A DNA stretch of 64,000 nucleotides from Pseudomonadota bacterium (GCA_018261905.1 JAGTRU010000013.1:1-64000); one strand, 5' to 3'; counted from the first letter of the stretch, positions 54,601-61,838 are shown. Notes: generated by a model from the sequence alone, not told the origin. Numbers and translations are program-made.

Positions 54601-57600
54601 GCCTGGCCGGACTGCTGCGCAGCGCCCAACTGGAGCACCCGGCATTGCGCTGCCAACTGCTCGCCTGCTCGGCAAGCGGCGATGAATTGCTCGGGATACT
54701 GGATCAGGAATCAAGCAGCGACGATCTCCAGGTTCGGCGTCCGGCCGGCCAGCGCTGGGTGCGGCAATGGCAGGAGCTGCTGCCTTCCGGTGGCGCAGGC
54801 GTGCCCTGGAAAGCGGGCGGCGTTTACCTGATCACCGGCGGCAGCGGCGGCGTCGGCCTGCTCCTGGCCGAGGAAATTGCCCGCCGGGCGCGCGACACGG
54901 TGCTCTGCCTGGTCAGCCGGCAGGCGCCGAACGAAGCCCTGGCGGCCCGCCTGTCAAACTTGCCGGCCCACGTCATCCATCGGGCCGTCGATGTTGGCGA
55001 CGCGGCGGCAGTGGCCGGGCTGATTGCCGAACTCCAGCAAACCTGCGGCCAACTTAACGGCATCGTCCATGCGGCTGGCCTGAATCGGGACAAAATGCTG
55101 CTGCGCAAGAACGCCGGGGAAATACGCGAAGTGCTGGCGCCCAAGGTCGCCGGCCTGCATCACCTCGATCAGGCGAGTGCCGGCTGCGCCCTCGACTTCA
55201 TGCTGCTGTTCGCCTCGGCGACCGGCGCCCTGGGCAATCCCGGGCAAGCCGACTACGCCTGTGCCAACGCCTGGCTCGATGCCTTCGCCAGCCAGCGCAA
55301 CGAACTTTGCCGGCAAGGCCGGCGCCAGGGATGGACCCTGGCCATCGACTGGCCCTATTGGCAGGATGGCGGCATGCGCCTGAGCGCCGGGCAGATCGAG
55401 GCGATGACCGCCGCCAGCGGGCTGCTGCCGCTGAGTACCGGGCGGGCCATGCAAGCCCTCGACCTGGCCTGGGCGGCGGAGCAGGACCAGGTCTTGGTGC
55501 TCGACGGCGAAGCCGGGCGCCTGCGTCGCCTGTTGCAGACGTCGACGGAAGCGGGGAACGGCGCCCCTGCCGCTACCCTGCCGCCACCGGATAGCGCCGG
55601 GATTCAGCCCGCAGCCCTGAAGGCCAGAACGCTGACCTGGCTGGCCGAGCAACTGGGCGAAATCATCGGCCTGCGACCCGAAGAGATCGACCCGCAGCAG
55701 ACGGTGGATCGTTATGGCATCGACTCGGTCCTCGCCATGCAGATGATCGAGGCGCTGGAGCGCGATCTCGGCCCGCTGGCCAAGACCCTGCTCTTTGAGT
55801 ACCCGAGTCTGGCGCAACTGGCGGCGGCGCTGCTTGCGTCGCATGGCCACCAACTCGCGGCGCTGCTCGGTGATCCCGAGCCGCCGCCGGCAGCGGCTAG
55901 CCAGACACCGGACAGTGCGGCATCGTTGGCGCCCACCAGCAGCGGGCCAACGGCGAATTCCGAGCGGGATATCGCCGTGCTCGCCGTTGCCGGCCGCTAT
56001 CCGGGCGCCGACAGCATCGAGGCGTTCTGGGATGTCTTGCGTGAAGGGCGGGATTGCGTCAGCACCGTGCCGCCCGAGCGCTGGGACCATAGCCGCCTGT
56101 ATTCGCCGGAGAAGGGCAAGCCGGGCAGCAGTTACTGCCAGTGGGGCGGTTTTCTTTCCGATGTCGATTGTTTCGATCCGGCGTTTTTCGGGCTGACGCC
56201 GCGTGATGCGATCCTGATGGACCCCCAGGAGCGGCTGTTCCTGCAAACCGTCTGGCATCTGCTGGAGCGGGCGGGGCATCCGCGCAGCCTGTTGCAGGAA
56301 CACTACGCGGCGCGGGTCGGGGTCTATGTCGGAGCCATGTATCAGCCCTACCATGCGGTTGAAACCGATGCCGAGAGCCGTACCCTGGTTTCGCTGTCGT
56401 CCCATGCCTCGCTGGCCAATCGGGTGTCCTTCTTTTTCGACCTCCAGGGGCCGAGCGTGGCGGTGGACAACATGTGTTCCTCCGGCCTGCAGGCCGTCCA
56501 TCTGGCGGTACACAGCCTGCAGCGCGGCGAATGCCGGCTGGCCATTGCCGGCGGCGTGAATCTCAGCCTGCATCCGGCCAAGTACCTCGGTCTGGCCCAG
56601 GGCGGCTTGCTGGGCAGCCATGCCGACAGCCGCAGTTTTGCCGACGGCGACGGTTACCTGCCGGCCGAAGGGGTTGGCGCGGTCCTCCTCAAGCCCTTGG
56701 CCGACGCCTTGCGTGATGGCGATCCGGTTCTCGCCGTGATCAAGGGCAGCGCCGCCAACCATGGCGGGCATTCGGCCGGTTACGGGGTGCCCAGCGCCGA
56801 AGCGCAGGCCCGCCTGATCGAGGAAAACCTGCAAGGCGCCGGCATCGATCCGCGCAGCATCAGCTATGTCGAAGCTGCTGCCAACGGTTCGGCGCTAGGT
56901 GATGCACTGGAACTCCGCGCGCTCAGCCGGGCCTTCGGCAAATTTTCCTTGCCTCCCGCCTCCTGTGCCATCGGTTCGGTGAAATCGAACATGGGCCATG
57001 CCGAGGCCGCCTCCGGCCTGGCCCAACTGACCAAGGTCCTGCTGCAACTGCAACACCGGCAACTGGTCCCCGGCGTGCGCGAGACGCCGCCCAATCCCCA
57101 CCTCGATTTCGCTGGCACGCCGTTTCGCCTGCAGCGCCAACTGGCCGCCTGGCCCCGGGCGCAACTCGATGGTCGGGAATGGCCGCGCCGAGCCACCGTC
57201 AGTTCCTTCGGCGCCGGCGGCTCGAATGTGCACCTGATCCTCGAAGAAGCGCCGGCAATGGCCCTGGCGCCGGAAGCGCCGCCCCGGGCGCAGCGTTTTC
57301 CGCTGTCGGCACGCGATCCGCGAGGCCTGGCGGCCTGGCGGGCCTTGCTCGCCGACTATGTCGAGCAGCATCCCGATCTGTCGCTGGCCCGCCTGGCCGC
57401 CACCTTGCAGTATCGACGGGAAAATCTCGGCTGCGGCTGCGAACTGGTCGCCAGCACTCGCCAGGAACTGCTCGCTCAGCTAACAACTGCCGATCCGTCT
57501 CCAACGGCGAGCGGCGCGTCCGTGGCGCCGGCCGATCCCAGCCTGCCGCCCCTCGTCCTGCCCGACTATCCCTTTGCCCGCGAGCATTACTGGTTGCCGG

Positions 57601-60600
57601 CCCCGGCCGCCGTGAATGGCGCATCTGCTATCGACGCTCAGCCATCGACCGCAACTCCCGACAGTCCCCCGGAAATCCTGGCGCTGATTCTCGATCTGCT
57701 GGCCAGCGAATTGCGCCTGCCGCCGGAGCAGGTGACCGGCGACACGTCATTCCGCGATCTCGGGGCCGACTCGATGACCGGCCTGCGCCTGATTTACGGC
57801 ATCGGCGAGGCGACCGGCGTGCAATTGCGCCATGCCGATCTGCGGGATTTTCCGACGCCGGCCGCCCTGGCCGCCGAAGTGCAGGATCGCCAGCGCGCTA
57901 CCGTGACGTTGGTGGAGCCCGCACCGGTCGCTACCGCTTGTCTCTCGGAAGGCCAGAAGGGCTTGTGGCTGTGGCAACAGCTCTATCCGGCATCGTCGGC
58001 CTATAACGTGCCCCTGGCTTTCCGGCTCGGGCCCGTCGACCTGAGCGCACTGGAAGGCAGTTGCCAGGCAATGCTGGACGCCTGGCCGCTACTCGATCAG
58101 CACCTGAGCGCAACGGAGGGGACGGCGCCGCGCTGGCAGGCAACGAAAACCGCTCCTGCGGCCTTGCTCAAGCAACTGCCCCTGCCCGCCGATGTTGCGC
58201 CGGAAGCCTTTCTTCGGGCGCGCAGCCAGCGTCCTTTCGATCTCTTCGGCGAGCGGCCGATTCGCTTCGAATTGCTGCGTGGCGAGCCGGATGTCCTGCT
58301 CATTCTGGTCCACCACATTGTCTTCGACGGGCTTTCGGCGCTGCATTTCAGCCGTTATTTCTGGCAATGCTATGGCTGCCTGGCGGCCGGCCGGCCCCGC
58401 CCGGCCCCGCCCGTCGCGGCGGATTTCGCCGAGTTCGTCGGCTGGGAGCAGGCTTATCTGCAGAGCCCGGCCGGGCAAACCGATCTGGCTTACTGGCAGG
58501 AGCAACTGGCGGGCGAATTACCCGTCCTGGGCTTGCCCGCCGACCACCGCCCCGAACCCGGGCAGGCGCTGCTCGGGGCCAGCCTGGAAAGACGCCTGCC
58601 GCAAACCCTGAACCTTGCCGCGCGGGCTTCGGCGCGGGCGCTGGGTATCGACCTCTCGGCCTTTTTCCTCGGTGCCCTGCAGATCCTGCTCTACCGCTAT
58701 ACCGGGCAGACGGACATCCTGATCGGCGTCCCGACGCTGGGCCGGCCGGCCCAGCGGTTTGAACGGTCGATCGGCTATTTCGCCAATCTGCTGGCGATTC
58801 GTTGTGGGCCGCGCGGCGAACTGCCGGCCGGCGAGTTCCTGCGCACCGTCCAGGCGCGCTTGAGTGCCGGCCTGGATCATGCGGCCTGGCCGTTTGCCGG
58901 TTTGTGTCAGCCATCGGCAGCGCCGGCGAGCCAGGGGACGGGAACGCGGCTGCCGGGCCAGGCGCCGCTCGACGTAGCGTTTGCCTGGCAGAATTTCCTG
59001 GTGCCCGAGGATCTCGCCAGCCTGGCCGGCATTTCGCTCAGTCACTGCGGGGAACTACGCCAGGAAGGCGATGTGCCGCTGGCGCTGGAAATCTACCCGG
59101 ATGGCGAAACGCTGCGCCTGGTGGCGGTTTTCGATCAAGGCCGCTTTGCTGCATCGCGCATCGAACGCCTGCTCGATCATTACCAGCAGTTGATTGCCTC
59201 GCTCTGCGCCCAGGTCGAAACGCCGCTCGGCCGGCTGGAGATGCTGACGCCGGTCGAGCGCCAGCAACTGCTGGTCGACTGGAACGTCGCGCCGGCACCG
59301 GCGATGGCGCCCGGCACGGTCATCGACTGGATCGCCGGGCAGGCCGCCCGGACACCCGGCGCCACGGCGCTGGTTGTCGGCGATCAGCGCCTGACTTATC
59401 GGCAACTGCTGCTGCGCGCCCAGGGGCTGGCACTCTGCCTGAGCAACTGGGGCGTGCGTCCCGGTCAGCCGGTCGGCGTGTTGCTCGAGCGCGGCGCCGA
59501 CAGTATCGTTGCGTTGCTGGCCGTCCTTCAGACCGGGGCCATCTGGTTGCCGCTCGACGCCGACAGTCCGGATCCGCGCCTGGCCTTGATCCTGCAAGAT
59601 GCAGCGCCGGCTCTGGTGATCGCCGAAGCGACGACCTGGCGGCGTTTGCCGGTCGAAACCGTGCCCGTGCTGTTGATCGAGAAACTCCCGGCCGTCACCG
59701 AAGATGCGGTGCTGCCAGGCGCCCTGTCGAGCATCGACCCGGACAGCGCGGCCTACCTGATCTACACCTCGGGGTCGACCGGCCAGCCGAAGGGCGTTGC
59801 CGTTGCCCACCGCGCGCTGGCGGCCCACTGCGCGGCGGTGATCGAGCACTATCGACTGATCCCGGCGGACCGGGTATTGCAATTCGCGGCGCTGCACGTC
59901 GATGCCGCGCTCGAGCAAATCCTGCCCAGCCTGGCCTGTGGCGCCCAGTTGTTGATGCGGGAGCGGGAAATCTGGCCAGCCGAGACATTGGCCGCCGTTT
60001 TGGATGAGCAGTCGATCAGCGTTGCCGACCTGCCGCCCGCCTATCTGCGCGACGTACTGCTGGCCTGGGCGAGGGAGGGGCGGGAGCGTGTCCATTGTCC
60101 GCGCTTGCTGATCGTCGGCGGCGAAGCCCTGACGCCGGAACTGGTCCGTCTGTGGCGGCAAAGTCCGCTGGCCGGCGCCCGCCTGCTGAACGCCTACGGG
60201 CCGACCGAAACGACGATCACCGCGACCGTTCATGAAGTCCCGGCCAGTGACCCGGCCGGGCCGCTGCCGATTGGCCGCCCCTTGGCGGGCGGCCGGGTCT
60301 ATATTCTCGATCCGGATGGCAATCCGCTGCCGGAAGGCGTGCCGGGCGAACTGTTCATCGGCGGCGAGCGGGTCGCGCTTGGTTATTACGGGCAGCCGGC
60401 CCTGACGGCCGGCAGTTTCCTGGCCGATCCCTTTGCCTCGGGCGCGGAGCGCATCTACCGCAGCGGCGACCTGGCCAGTTTCATCCCGGGCAGCCAGGGG
60501 CTGATCTCCTTTCACGGGCGCCGGGATCATCAGCTCAAGATTCGCGGCTTTCGCATCGAGCTGGGCGAAATCGAAGCCACCCTGCGCGCCGCCGGTCTGC

Positions 60601-61811
60601 GGGATGTGATCGTCCTGGCCCGCAAGCGGGACAACGGCGAGCCCGCCCTGGTGGTTTATGCGGTGTCCGAGGGGCCGCCTGACGAGGCGGCGCTGCGCTG
60701 CTTTCTTGCCGCCCGCCTGCCCGCCGCGATGCTTCCCGGCGCTTACGTCTTTCTCGATGCCTTGCCGCTGACGGCGGGCGGCAAACTGGATCGTTCGGCC
60801 TTGCCGGCGCCCGGGCCGCTTGGCGGTGACCGACCGGAAGTCCTGGCTGATCCGACCGAACGTCAATTGGCCGGGATCTGGTGCTCGTTACTGGGTCTGC
60901 CGAGCGTTGCCCCGGGCGATGATTTCTTTCTCTGCGGCGGGCATTCGCTGCTCGCCCTCGGCTTGCTGGCGGCGCTGCGCCGCGAATTCGGTCTGCAGTT
61001 GTCGATGGCCGCGCTGTTGGCCGCGCCCAGCCTGCGTCAGCAAGCCCAACTGTTGCGCGGCGAAGCCGCAGCGGCGGCCGCCACGGTGCTCGTGCCGCTG
61101 CGCGCCGGGGTCGGGGCGCCGCTGTTCTGCCTGCATCCGGTGGGTGGCGGGGTCGGCTGCTATCGCCAACTGGCCGACCAGCTCGCGACCCGCCGTCCGA
61201 TCTATGGCCTGCAATCGCCGGCCCTCGACGGGGCCATGCCGCCCGCCGATCTGCCGGCCATGGCGGCCTGTCTACTGGCCGCGCTGCGCACGGTGCAGGC
61301 GACGGGGCCTTATCACATGATCGGTTGGTCGCTGGGCGGCGTGCTGGCCTACGAGATGGCGCAGCAACTGTCTCAGGCCGGCGAACGGGTGAAATTACTG
61401 GCCCTGATCGACAGCTACACGCCGGCCTTGCTGAATAGTCTGGAAACAGCCGAAGGCCCGGCGGGTCTCTCGTTGGCCCAGGGCTTTGCCGAGGATCTGG
61501 CGGCGATCGAGGGGGCTGACGTCGTTCTGCCGGCGGAACAGGCGGCCCACCTGTCGGAGATTTTCCAGACCCATGCCCAGGCCCTCCGGAATTACCAGCC
61601 GGCGCCCTATGCCGGTGCCGTGCTGTTGTTTACCGCCAGCCAGCCAGCCCCTGCCGAGCCGACCCACGGCTGGCGGGAGTGGGTTCGTGGCGAACTGTCG
61701 GTGGTCGAGTTGCCAGGCGACCATTACCAACTGCTGCAGGCGCCGGGGGTGCTTCAACTGGCAGACCACCTGCTGGCCGGTCTTGATGATCCTCGCCAGT
61801 TTGCCAAATAG
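42249..61811 (+). CDS. Trans-AT PKS-NRPS hybrid, module 6 ACP to terminal C-A-PCP-TE (6520 aa)
   Basis: The second assembly-line protein starts 43 bases after the monooxygenase gene. Domain order: ACP6; KS7-DH-KR-ACP; KS8-ACP; KS9-DH-ACP; KS10-KR-ACP; KS11(His lost)-ACP; C-A-PCP-TE. KS Cys residues are C371, C1814, C2576, C3575 and C4743. ACP serines are S85, S1559, S2334, S3324, S4493 and S5175, and the PCP serine is S6233 in GGHSL. No AT is embedded. The ORF begins with about 50 linker residues rich in Ala/Pro before ACP6. The TE ends the protein, so the full chain with one amino acid is released here. Start: ATG with a modest GGGAC upstream; no competing start looks better. Confidence 0.95.
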   Translation: MDADKKAGQDLRDGMRNLIEQELLAKVKARRPVVPAVPAGPAAAPAAAADRRLEEDVERLAIAALGVPAERFNARENLANYGVDSIAITELMAQISRFLAISIAPTTFFEAKHLNELCAILRRRYGPAIAAHYGAAAVVAPSVRTVPPAPAPILTNRPEEARHAPPVMAAGGQPAMAKWLQRHGVHAVAATLAVAEPAALAAAPVAIIAMAGKFPQSPDLETFRAHLRQGTDCIEEIPANRWDWRAVWGDPKKGSYSNVKYGGFVPGHDLFDAAFFNISPKEAELMDPQHRLFIECVWQLIESAGYAPGALAGRKVGIFLGINLQDYVDLANRQGLMEAVQMTGLGHVFCPNRLSFLLDVHGPSQVIDTACSSSLVAVHRALMSIRHEGCEMAVAGGANLMLTATQHIMFAKVGMLSPSGRCRSFAATADGYARADGVGAILLKRLDLAERDGDRILAVIRGSAENHGGAASSLTAPNPRAQAELIIEAHRQAGIDPRSVGLIECHGTGTRLGDPIEIEGLKMAFAELYRERGLPPPSQPHCGLGSVKSNIGHAETAAGIAGLIKVVFGMADGLRYQSLHCAEPNPLIDLTDTPFQLLATARPWPRPLVDGQELPRRAALSSFGAGGANAHLVLEEYRPAAGPAWHLAGPALIPLSARNAAGLRAVASDLLAWLGQGAEQFAGLAFTLQTGRDALRHRLACVAADAAELAEQLAAYLAGDNSRVILGQVARSTADVQDTLPADQLPPLELARRWVEGAPVDWLAGWPGSPPQRLQLPTYPFQRQAFWLPTALPAAAPGGGLELRPGEPGCYFLELTGKEFFLADHRVNGVPVLPGVAYLEVVRRAAVAHGLDDFCIRQMIWQKPLAVTAPVTLEIRLLADSGAWPRVEMSSRAAGGQRQVHAQARLAAREIFARPVPGIDSLRPAQPQVFDQTRIYQAFSAIGLDYGPAHRLLHSLAVGRDAAGRPQLLGELRLPEESRASLDAFGLHPGLLDGAFQATIGLSLGQAEAETALPFALDRVEMHAPCVARMWVLVRQADQSTENAAVRALDLDLFDEAGGCLVSLHGFSTRRLAPAAEVAESTLMFAADWQELPAGPAPAAPAVFARRLAVLGAGADPGALAAVLPAWESQVLAITGATDEQRFGAAAGHLLHLLQEIGGARRPASPVLLQVLLAADQAALFGGLAGMLQTARLEYPWLCGQLLAVETLGDSAGLAALAQRAGEFPEIGEFRQVAGRLFRPAWRELAMDRPVARPWRSDGVYLITGGAGGIGRLLVGDILAQAPDARLIVVGRSAPGGELADWLAARQAAGAKLDYRVADLTDGAVVEALIAALRQQYGRLHGVMHAAGVICDQPLRQKSSVDLDRVLAPKLAGTLHLDHALGDGELDFLVLFSSLSGVFGNPGQADYAAANAFLDRFAEAREARRAAGLCQGRTVAIAWPLWRQGGMRMAADARRLMRQSTGLGELDSAAGVDALARALAGESARLMVLAGDPPRLRQRVAALHQPAAPSAPAPLSAAVEPALAGPLQAALMHSVSRQLKVAESDLDPDVELTEYGFDSISFTQLANDLNERLGLELTPTLFFEYPTLAGLGACLMADHGAAIAARLGLVAPPLAPNIETPLPPPAAPLLPPPPPTVLPPGAAEPIAIIGLSGIFPQAPDLEQFWQNLLAGRDCISEVPAERWDWRDWWGDPATQADRCKIKWGGFIDGMAEFDPGFFGLSGPEARAMDPQQRLLLTQTWRLLEGAGYAPRSLAGSRTGVFIGTADTGYGRLAAAAGMGVEGYSMTGLAPSLGPNRISYFFDFHGPSVAVETACSSALVAIHRAIEAMRGGSCDTAIAGGINALLSAEAFVGFSKAGMLAPDGRCKPFSAEADGYARGEGVGLVFLKPLAAAERDGDRILGVIRASLENHGGRAASLTAPNPRAQAELLRQTWRRAGVDPRTVSYIEAHGTGTPLGDPIEMEALGAAFADLEREAEAIYGPQPTVPCAIGSVKSNIGHLELAAGVAGLSKVLLQMAHGTLVSTLHCTTLNPYLKLADGRFQVVRENRPWVRPRDAAGRELPRRAGVSSFGFGGSNAHLVVEEYLPPPAAAAEYPVTPALILLSARTAEQLVQSARQLAAGIDDHMALAEIAWTLQVGRNAMEHRLAFAASSHAELRQRLLAFAEGRSEPGIHLGQVKANRDTLAIIDGDEEMRRAVASLPARGKHDSLLQLWVRGLLVDWPSLLNGARRPARLMLPGYPFARTRYWPGEGAAQPASSTVVDAVPAPKAAVDAEIAPLVTPATEMPPVAELPVDSAANRVARALAALVDIAARVLEVEPAVLEADTELGEYGFDSITMTGFASRTNAELGLALSPADFFEFATLARLARHIAAAPAFAAVTRSPGALPAARMAASAERRLPLSEPTDDAVAIVGISCRLPMAIDLDAFWQNLVDGRDCISEIPAERWDWREVYGDPKKEPTKTNIRWAGFIDGVFEFDPLFFGISPREAKLMDPQQRLLLTHVWKALEDAGHNPRSFAGRAVGLFVATSSSGYREMIGADTGGEGYVATGAVPSVGPNRVSYFLDWHGPSEPVETACSSSLVALHRALQAMRNGDCEMALVGGVNTIVTPEAHINFAKAGMLSPDGHCHTFSAEANGYARGEGVGMIVLRRLADAQRDGDHIYGLVRGTAINHGGRANSLTAPNTAAQSAVLKAAYQRAGVAADSVGYIEAHGTGTPLGDPVEINALKSAFRDLGVPAGATAHCGIGAVKSSIGHLELAAGMAGIIKVLLQMRHRTLVRSLHCTPLNPYIDLGGSPFFIVGENQPWPALLDEDGQEMPRRAGVSSFGFGGVNAHVVLEEYLPALSAEPVPEPGRPLIVPLSARDETRLGEQVEQLLAAVQSGRYGEADLPDLAWTLQVGREAMKYRLAVVVSSLSELAAELQAWQAGQACSVCSARVESGLPAAVRALPEMAAQWVRGAEVDWPGLAGGSRCRLSLPSYPFARDTYRIGSVPAPSTPSPLPASAALVRRTGEGEALVTLDAQAFYLRDHRVQGQRVLPGALSVELARQAHVLQHGPAPLTLTQVVWQQAVTAGDGALVMRLDLLDEPAGDAAPSRFQLRAGSAPGGVVHVQGLIGPLTGAPAPQPLAIDSLRQRCPNPAGRDWLYERYAALGLDYGPAFRVISELHLGADEFLAHLELPAAAASSETFGIHPVLLDGAFQACLGLFAAPGDGPGAARAALPFVLEQLHSYRPTPAQMWVHGRLLPGQGAVRRIDLDLADAEGRICLQVRGFSLRLLAPQPLSVPAGAPLAGAAQAYLAGLVAAEAALAVEAIEPEAALEAYGIDSIMITRLTERLEQDFGSLPKTLFFEYQTLAALAGYFLANHAGRLATLCGSQAEMPATDIARAAAPASSSASLAADEGIAIIGLAGRYPGANNLEEFWANLAAGHDAISEVPLSRWDHSRYYDPQRGVPGKTNSKWGGFIADHDCFDPLFFNMAPREAGYLDPQERLFLQCAWETLEDAGYTRASLGRATPPMSGASVGVFVGVMYEEYQLYGAESTQRGEPLALSGSAASIANRVSYFCNFHGPSLAVDSMCSSSLAAIHLACESLRAGSCDVALAGGVNLTLHPNKYLALAQGRFTSSQGRCESFGEGGDGYVPGEGVGAALLKPLSRAVADGDRIYGVIRASALNHGGKTNGYAVPNPQAQTAVIERALARAQVDPEAISYIEAHGTGTRLGDPIEIAALTRAFRSRTEARGYCAIGSVKSNIGHAESAAGIAGLSKVLLQMQHGQLVPSLHSARLNPGIDFATTPFVVQQQLAPWPRPVGGARLAGLSSFGAGGSNAHLLIEEYVAPLAAPLPAFSLANPGVFPFSARDERGLREVLRRMRQALARLDDAALPALANGLQAGREAFEQRLVLLATDRRSLLEGLDAQLLADGGLAGRVHMPPAFTLSLAQAGAVPALARQWAAGQPVDWAGLWPAGPRPRKISLPTYPFARQRCWIPGAAEATPARAVASTIEPAAARRSIPPETESGSATPPLLFAPHWQSQPCTASQPPAERRLLVFCEPRAALDASALAALASADCHLLDQRPAPVDVRYTGYAVALLGLLQDLLRERPARALLQVVVPESGEGRLFEGLAGLLRSAQLEHPALRCQLLACSASGDELLGILDQESSSDDLQVRRPAGQRWVRQWQELLPSGGAGVPWKAGGVYLITGGSGGVGLLLAEEIARRARDTVLCLVSRQAPNEALAARLSNLPAHVIHRAVDVGDAAAVAGLIAELQQTCGQLNGIVHAAGLNRDKMLLRKNAGEIREVLAPKVAGLHHLDQASAGCALDFMLLFASATGALGNPGQADYACANAWLDAFASQRNELCRQGRRQGWTLAIDWPYWQDGGMRLSAGQIEAMTAASGLLPLSTGRAMQALDLAWAAEQDQVLVLDGEAGRLRRLLQTSTEAGNGAPAATLPPPDSAGIQPAALKARTLTWLAEQLGEIIGLRPEEIDPQQTVDRYGIDSVLAMQMIEALERDLGPLAKTLLFEYPSLAQLAAALLASHGHQLAALLGDPEPPPAAASQTPDSAASLAPTSSGPTANSERDIAVLAVAGRYPGADSIEAFWDVLREGRDCVSTVPPERWDHSRLYSPEKGKPGSSYCQWGGFLSDVDCFDPAFFGLTPRDAILMDPQERLFLQTVWHLLERAGHPRSLLQEHYAARVGVYVGAMYQPYHAVETDAESRTLVSLSSHASLANRVSFFFDLQGPSVAVDNMCSSGLQAVHLAVHSLQRGECRLAIAGGVNLSLHPAKYLGLAQGGLLGSHADSRSFADGDGYLPAEGVGAVLLKPLADALRDGDPVLAVIKGSAANHGGHSAGYGVPSAEAQARLIEENLQGAGIDPRSISYVEAAANGSALGDALELRALSRAFGKFSLPPASCAIGSVKSNMGHAEAASGLAQLTKVLLQLQHRQLVPGVRETPPNPHLDFAGTPFRLQRQLAAWPRAQLDGREWPRRATVSSFGAGGSNVHLILEEAPAMALAPEAPPRAQRFPLSARDPRGLAAWRALLADYVEQHPDLSLARLAATLQYRRENLGCGCELVASTRQELLAQLTTADPSPTASGASVAPADPSLPPLVLPDYPFAREHYWLPAPAAVNGASAIDAQPSTATPDSPPEILALILDLLASELRLPPEQVTGDTSFRDLGADSMTGLRLIYGIGEATGVQLRHADLRDFPTPAALAAEVQDRQRATVTLVEPAPVATACLSEGQKGLWLWQQLYPASSAYNVPLAFRLGPVDLSALEGSCQAMLDAWPLLDQHLSATEGTAPRWQATKTAPAALLKQLPLPADVAPEAFLRARSQRPFDLFGERPIRFELLRGEPDVLLILVHHIVFDGLSALHFSRYFWQCYGCLAAGRPRPAPPVAADFAEFVGWEQAYLQSPAGQTDLAYWQEQLAGELPVLGLPADHRPEPGQALLGASLERRLPQTLNLAARASARALGIDLSAFFLGALQILLYRYTGQTDILIGVPTLGRPAQRFERSIGYFANLLAIRCGPRGELPAGEFLRTVQARLSAGLDHAAWPFAGLCQPSAAPASQGTGTRLPGQAPLDVAFAWQNFLVPEDLASLAGISLSHCGELRQEGDVPLALEIYPDGETLRLVAVFDQGRFAASRIERLLDHYQQLIASLCAQVETPLGRLEMLTPVERQQLLVDWNVAPAPAMAPGTVIDWIAGQAARTPGATALVVGDQRLTYRQLLLRAQGLALCLSNWGVRPGQPVGVLLERGADSIVALLAVLQTGAIWLPLDADSPDPRLALILQDAAPALVIAEATTWRRLPVETVPVLLIEKLPAVTEDAVLPGALSSIDPDSAAYLIYTSGSTGQPKGVAVAHRALAAHCAAVIEHYRLIPADRVLQFAALHVDAALEQILPSLACGAQLLMREREIWPAETLAAVLDEQSISVADLPPAYLRDVLLAWAREGRERVHCPRLLIVGGEALTPELVRLWRQSPLAGARLLNAYGPTETTITATVHEVPASDPAGPLPIGRPLAGGRVYILDPDGNPLPEGVPGELFIGGERVALGYYGQPALTAGSFLADPFASGAERIYRSGDLASFIPGSQGLISFHGRRDHQLKIRGFRIELGEIEATLRAAGLRDVIVLARKRDNGEPALVVYAVSEGPPDEAALRCFLAARLPAAMLPGAYVFLDALPLTAGGKLDRSALPAPGPLGGDRPEVLADPTERQLAGIWCSLLGLPSVAPGDDFFLCGGHSLLALGLLAALRREFGLQLSMAALLAAPSLRQQAQLLRGEAAAAAATVLVPLRAGVGAPLFCLHPVGGGVGCYRQLADQLATRRPIYGLQSPALDGAMPPADLPAMAACLLAALRTVQATGPYHMIGWSLGGVLAYEMAQQLSQAGERVKLLALIDSYTPALLNSLETAEGPAGLSLAQGFAEDLAAIEGADVVLPAEQAAHLSEIFQTHAQALRNYQPAPYAGAVLLFTASQPAPAEPTHGWREWVRGELSVVELPGDHYQLLQAPGVLQLADHLLAGLDDPRQFAK
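42858..47050 (+). other. PKS module 7: KS-DH-KR-ACP
   Basis: KS7 (42858-44160) has Cys371 in DTACSSSL. The DH (about 44650-45480) keeps His825 (DHRVNG) and Asp993 (LLDGAFQ). The KR (catalytic part from 46023) has GGAGGIG and DYAAAN. The ACP (46828-47050) has S1559. An enoyl thioester is expected. Confidence 0.88.
47178..52345 (+). other. PKS modules 8 and 9: KS-ACP then KS-DH-ACP
   Basis: KS8 (47178-48498; Cys1814 in ETACSSAL) is followed only by an ACP (49137-49370, S2334). KS9 (49467-50766; Cys2576) is followed by an intact DH (51285-52085; His3028, Asp3195) and an ACP (52116-52345, S3324). The layout resembles a dehydrating bimodule, but no KR is present in either half. KS9 reads KSSIGH instead of KSNIGH. 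Confidence 0.82.
52444..55855 (+). other. PKS module 10: KS-KR-ACP
   Basis: KS10 (52444-53745) has Cys3575 in DSMCSSSL. The KR (structural part from about 54310, catalytic part from 54819) has GGSGGVG, LNRD and DYACAN. The ACP (55620-55855) has S4493 in YGIDSVL. A beta-hydroxy thioester is expected. Confidence 0.88.
55962..57893 (+). other. PKS module 11: non-elongating KS-ACP
   Basis: KS11 keeps Cys4743 (DNMCSSGL) and His4917 (SNMGHAE). The EAHGTGT loop reads EAAANGS, so the first catalytic His is Ala4877. Decarboxylative condensation should fail, leaving a transacylating KS(0) as often found before an NRPS module. The ACP (57668-57893) has S5175. Confidence 0.86.
57937..61808 (+). other. 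NRPS termination module: C-A-PCP-TE
   Basis: The C domain (57937-59270) has the active HHIVFDG (H5355, H5356). The A domain (about 59320-60800) has YTSGSTGQPKG and NAYGPTE. Reading the pocket by eye gives D-A-E-D-I-G-A-I-T plus Lys; the extra Glu and Asp suggest a cationic amino acid. The PCP (60853-61060) has S6233. The TE (61095-61800) has Ser6361 (GWSLGG), Asp6388 and His6492. Confidence 0.88.
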
Positions 61812-61838
61812 ATACTTGCCCCTATGATTGGACACAAA

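Noticed and set aside
50430-54656. 1400-residue open frame on the - strand opposite modules 9 and 10
   Set aside because: Same cause as above: the high GC third-position bias of the PKS suppresses stops on the opposite strand. No motifs were found.
20310-61811. Embedded AT domains in the PKS proteins
   Set aside because: No GHSxGE-type elbow follows any KS. Each KS is followed by the short linker ending in a YPFxRxRYW-like motif typical of trans-AT systems.
20310-61811. Repeated nucleotide blocks suggesting a CRISPR array or mobile-element repeats
   Set aside because: The repeats coincide with conserved KS and ACP motifs in frame at module spacing. They are protein-domain homology; no short regular repeat-spacer pattern, inverted repeat pair or transposase is visible.
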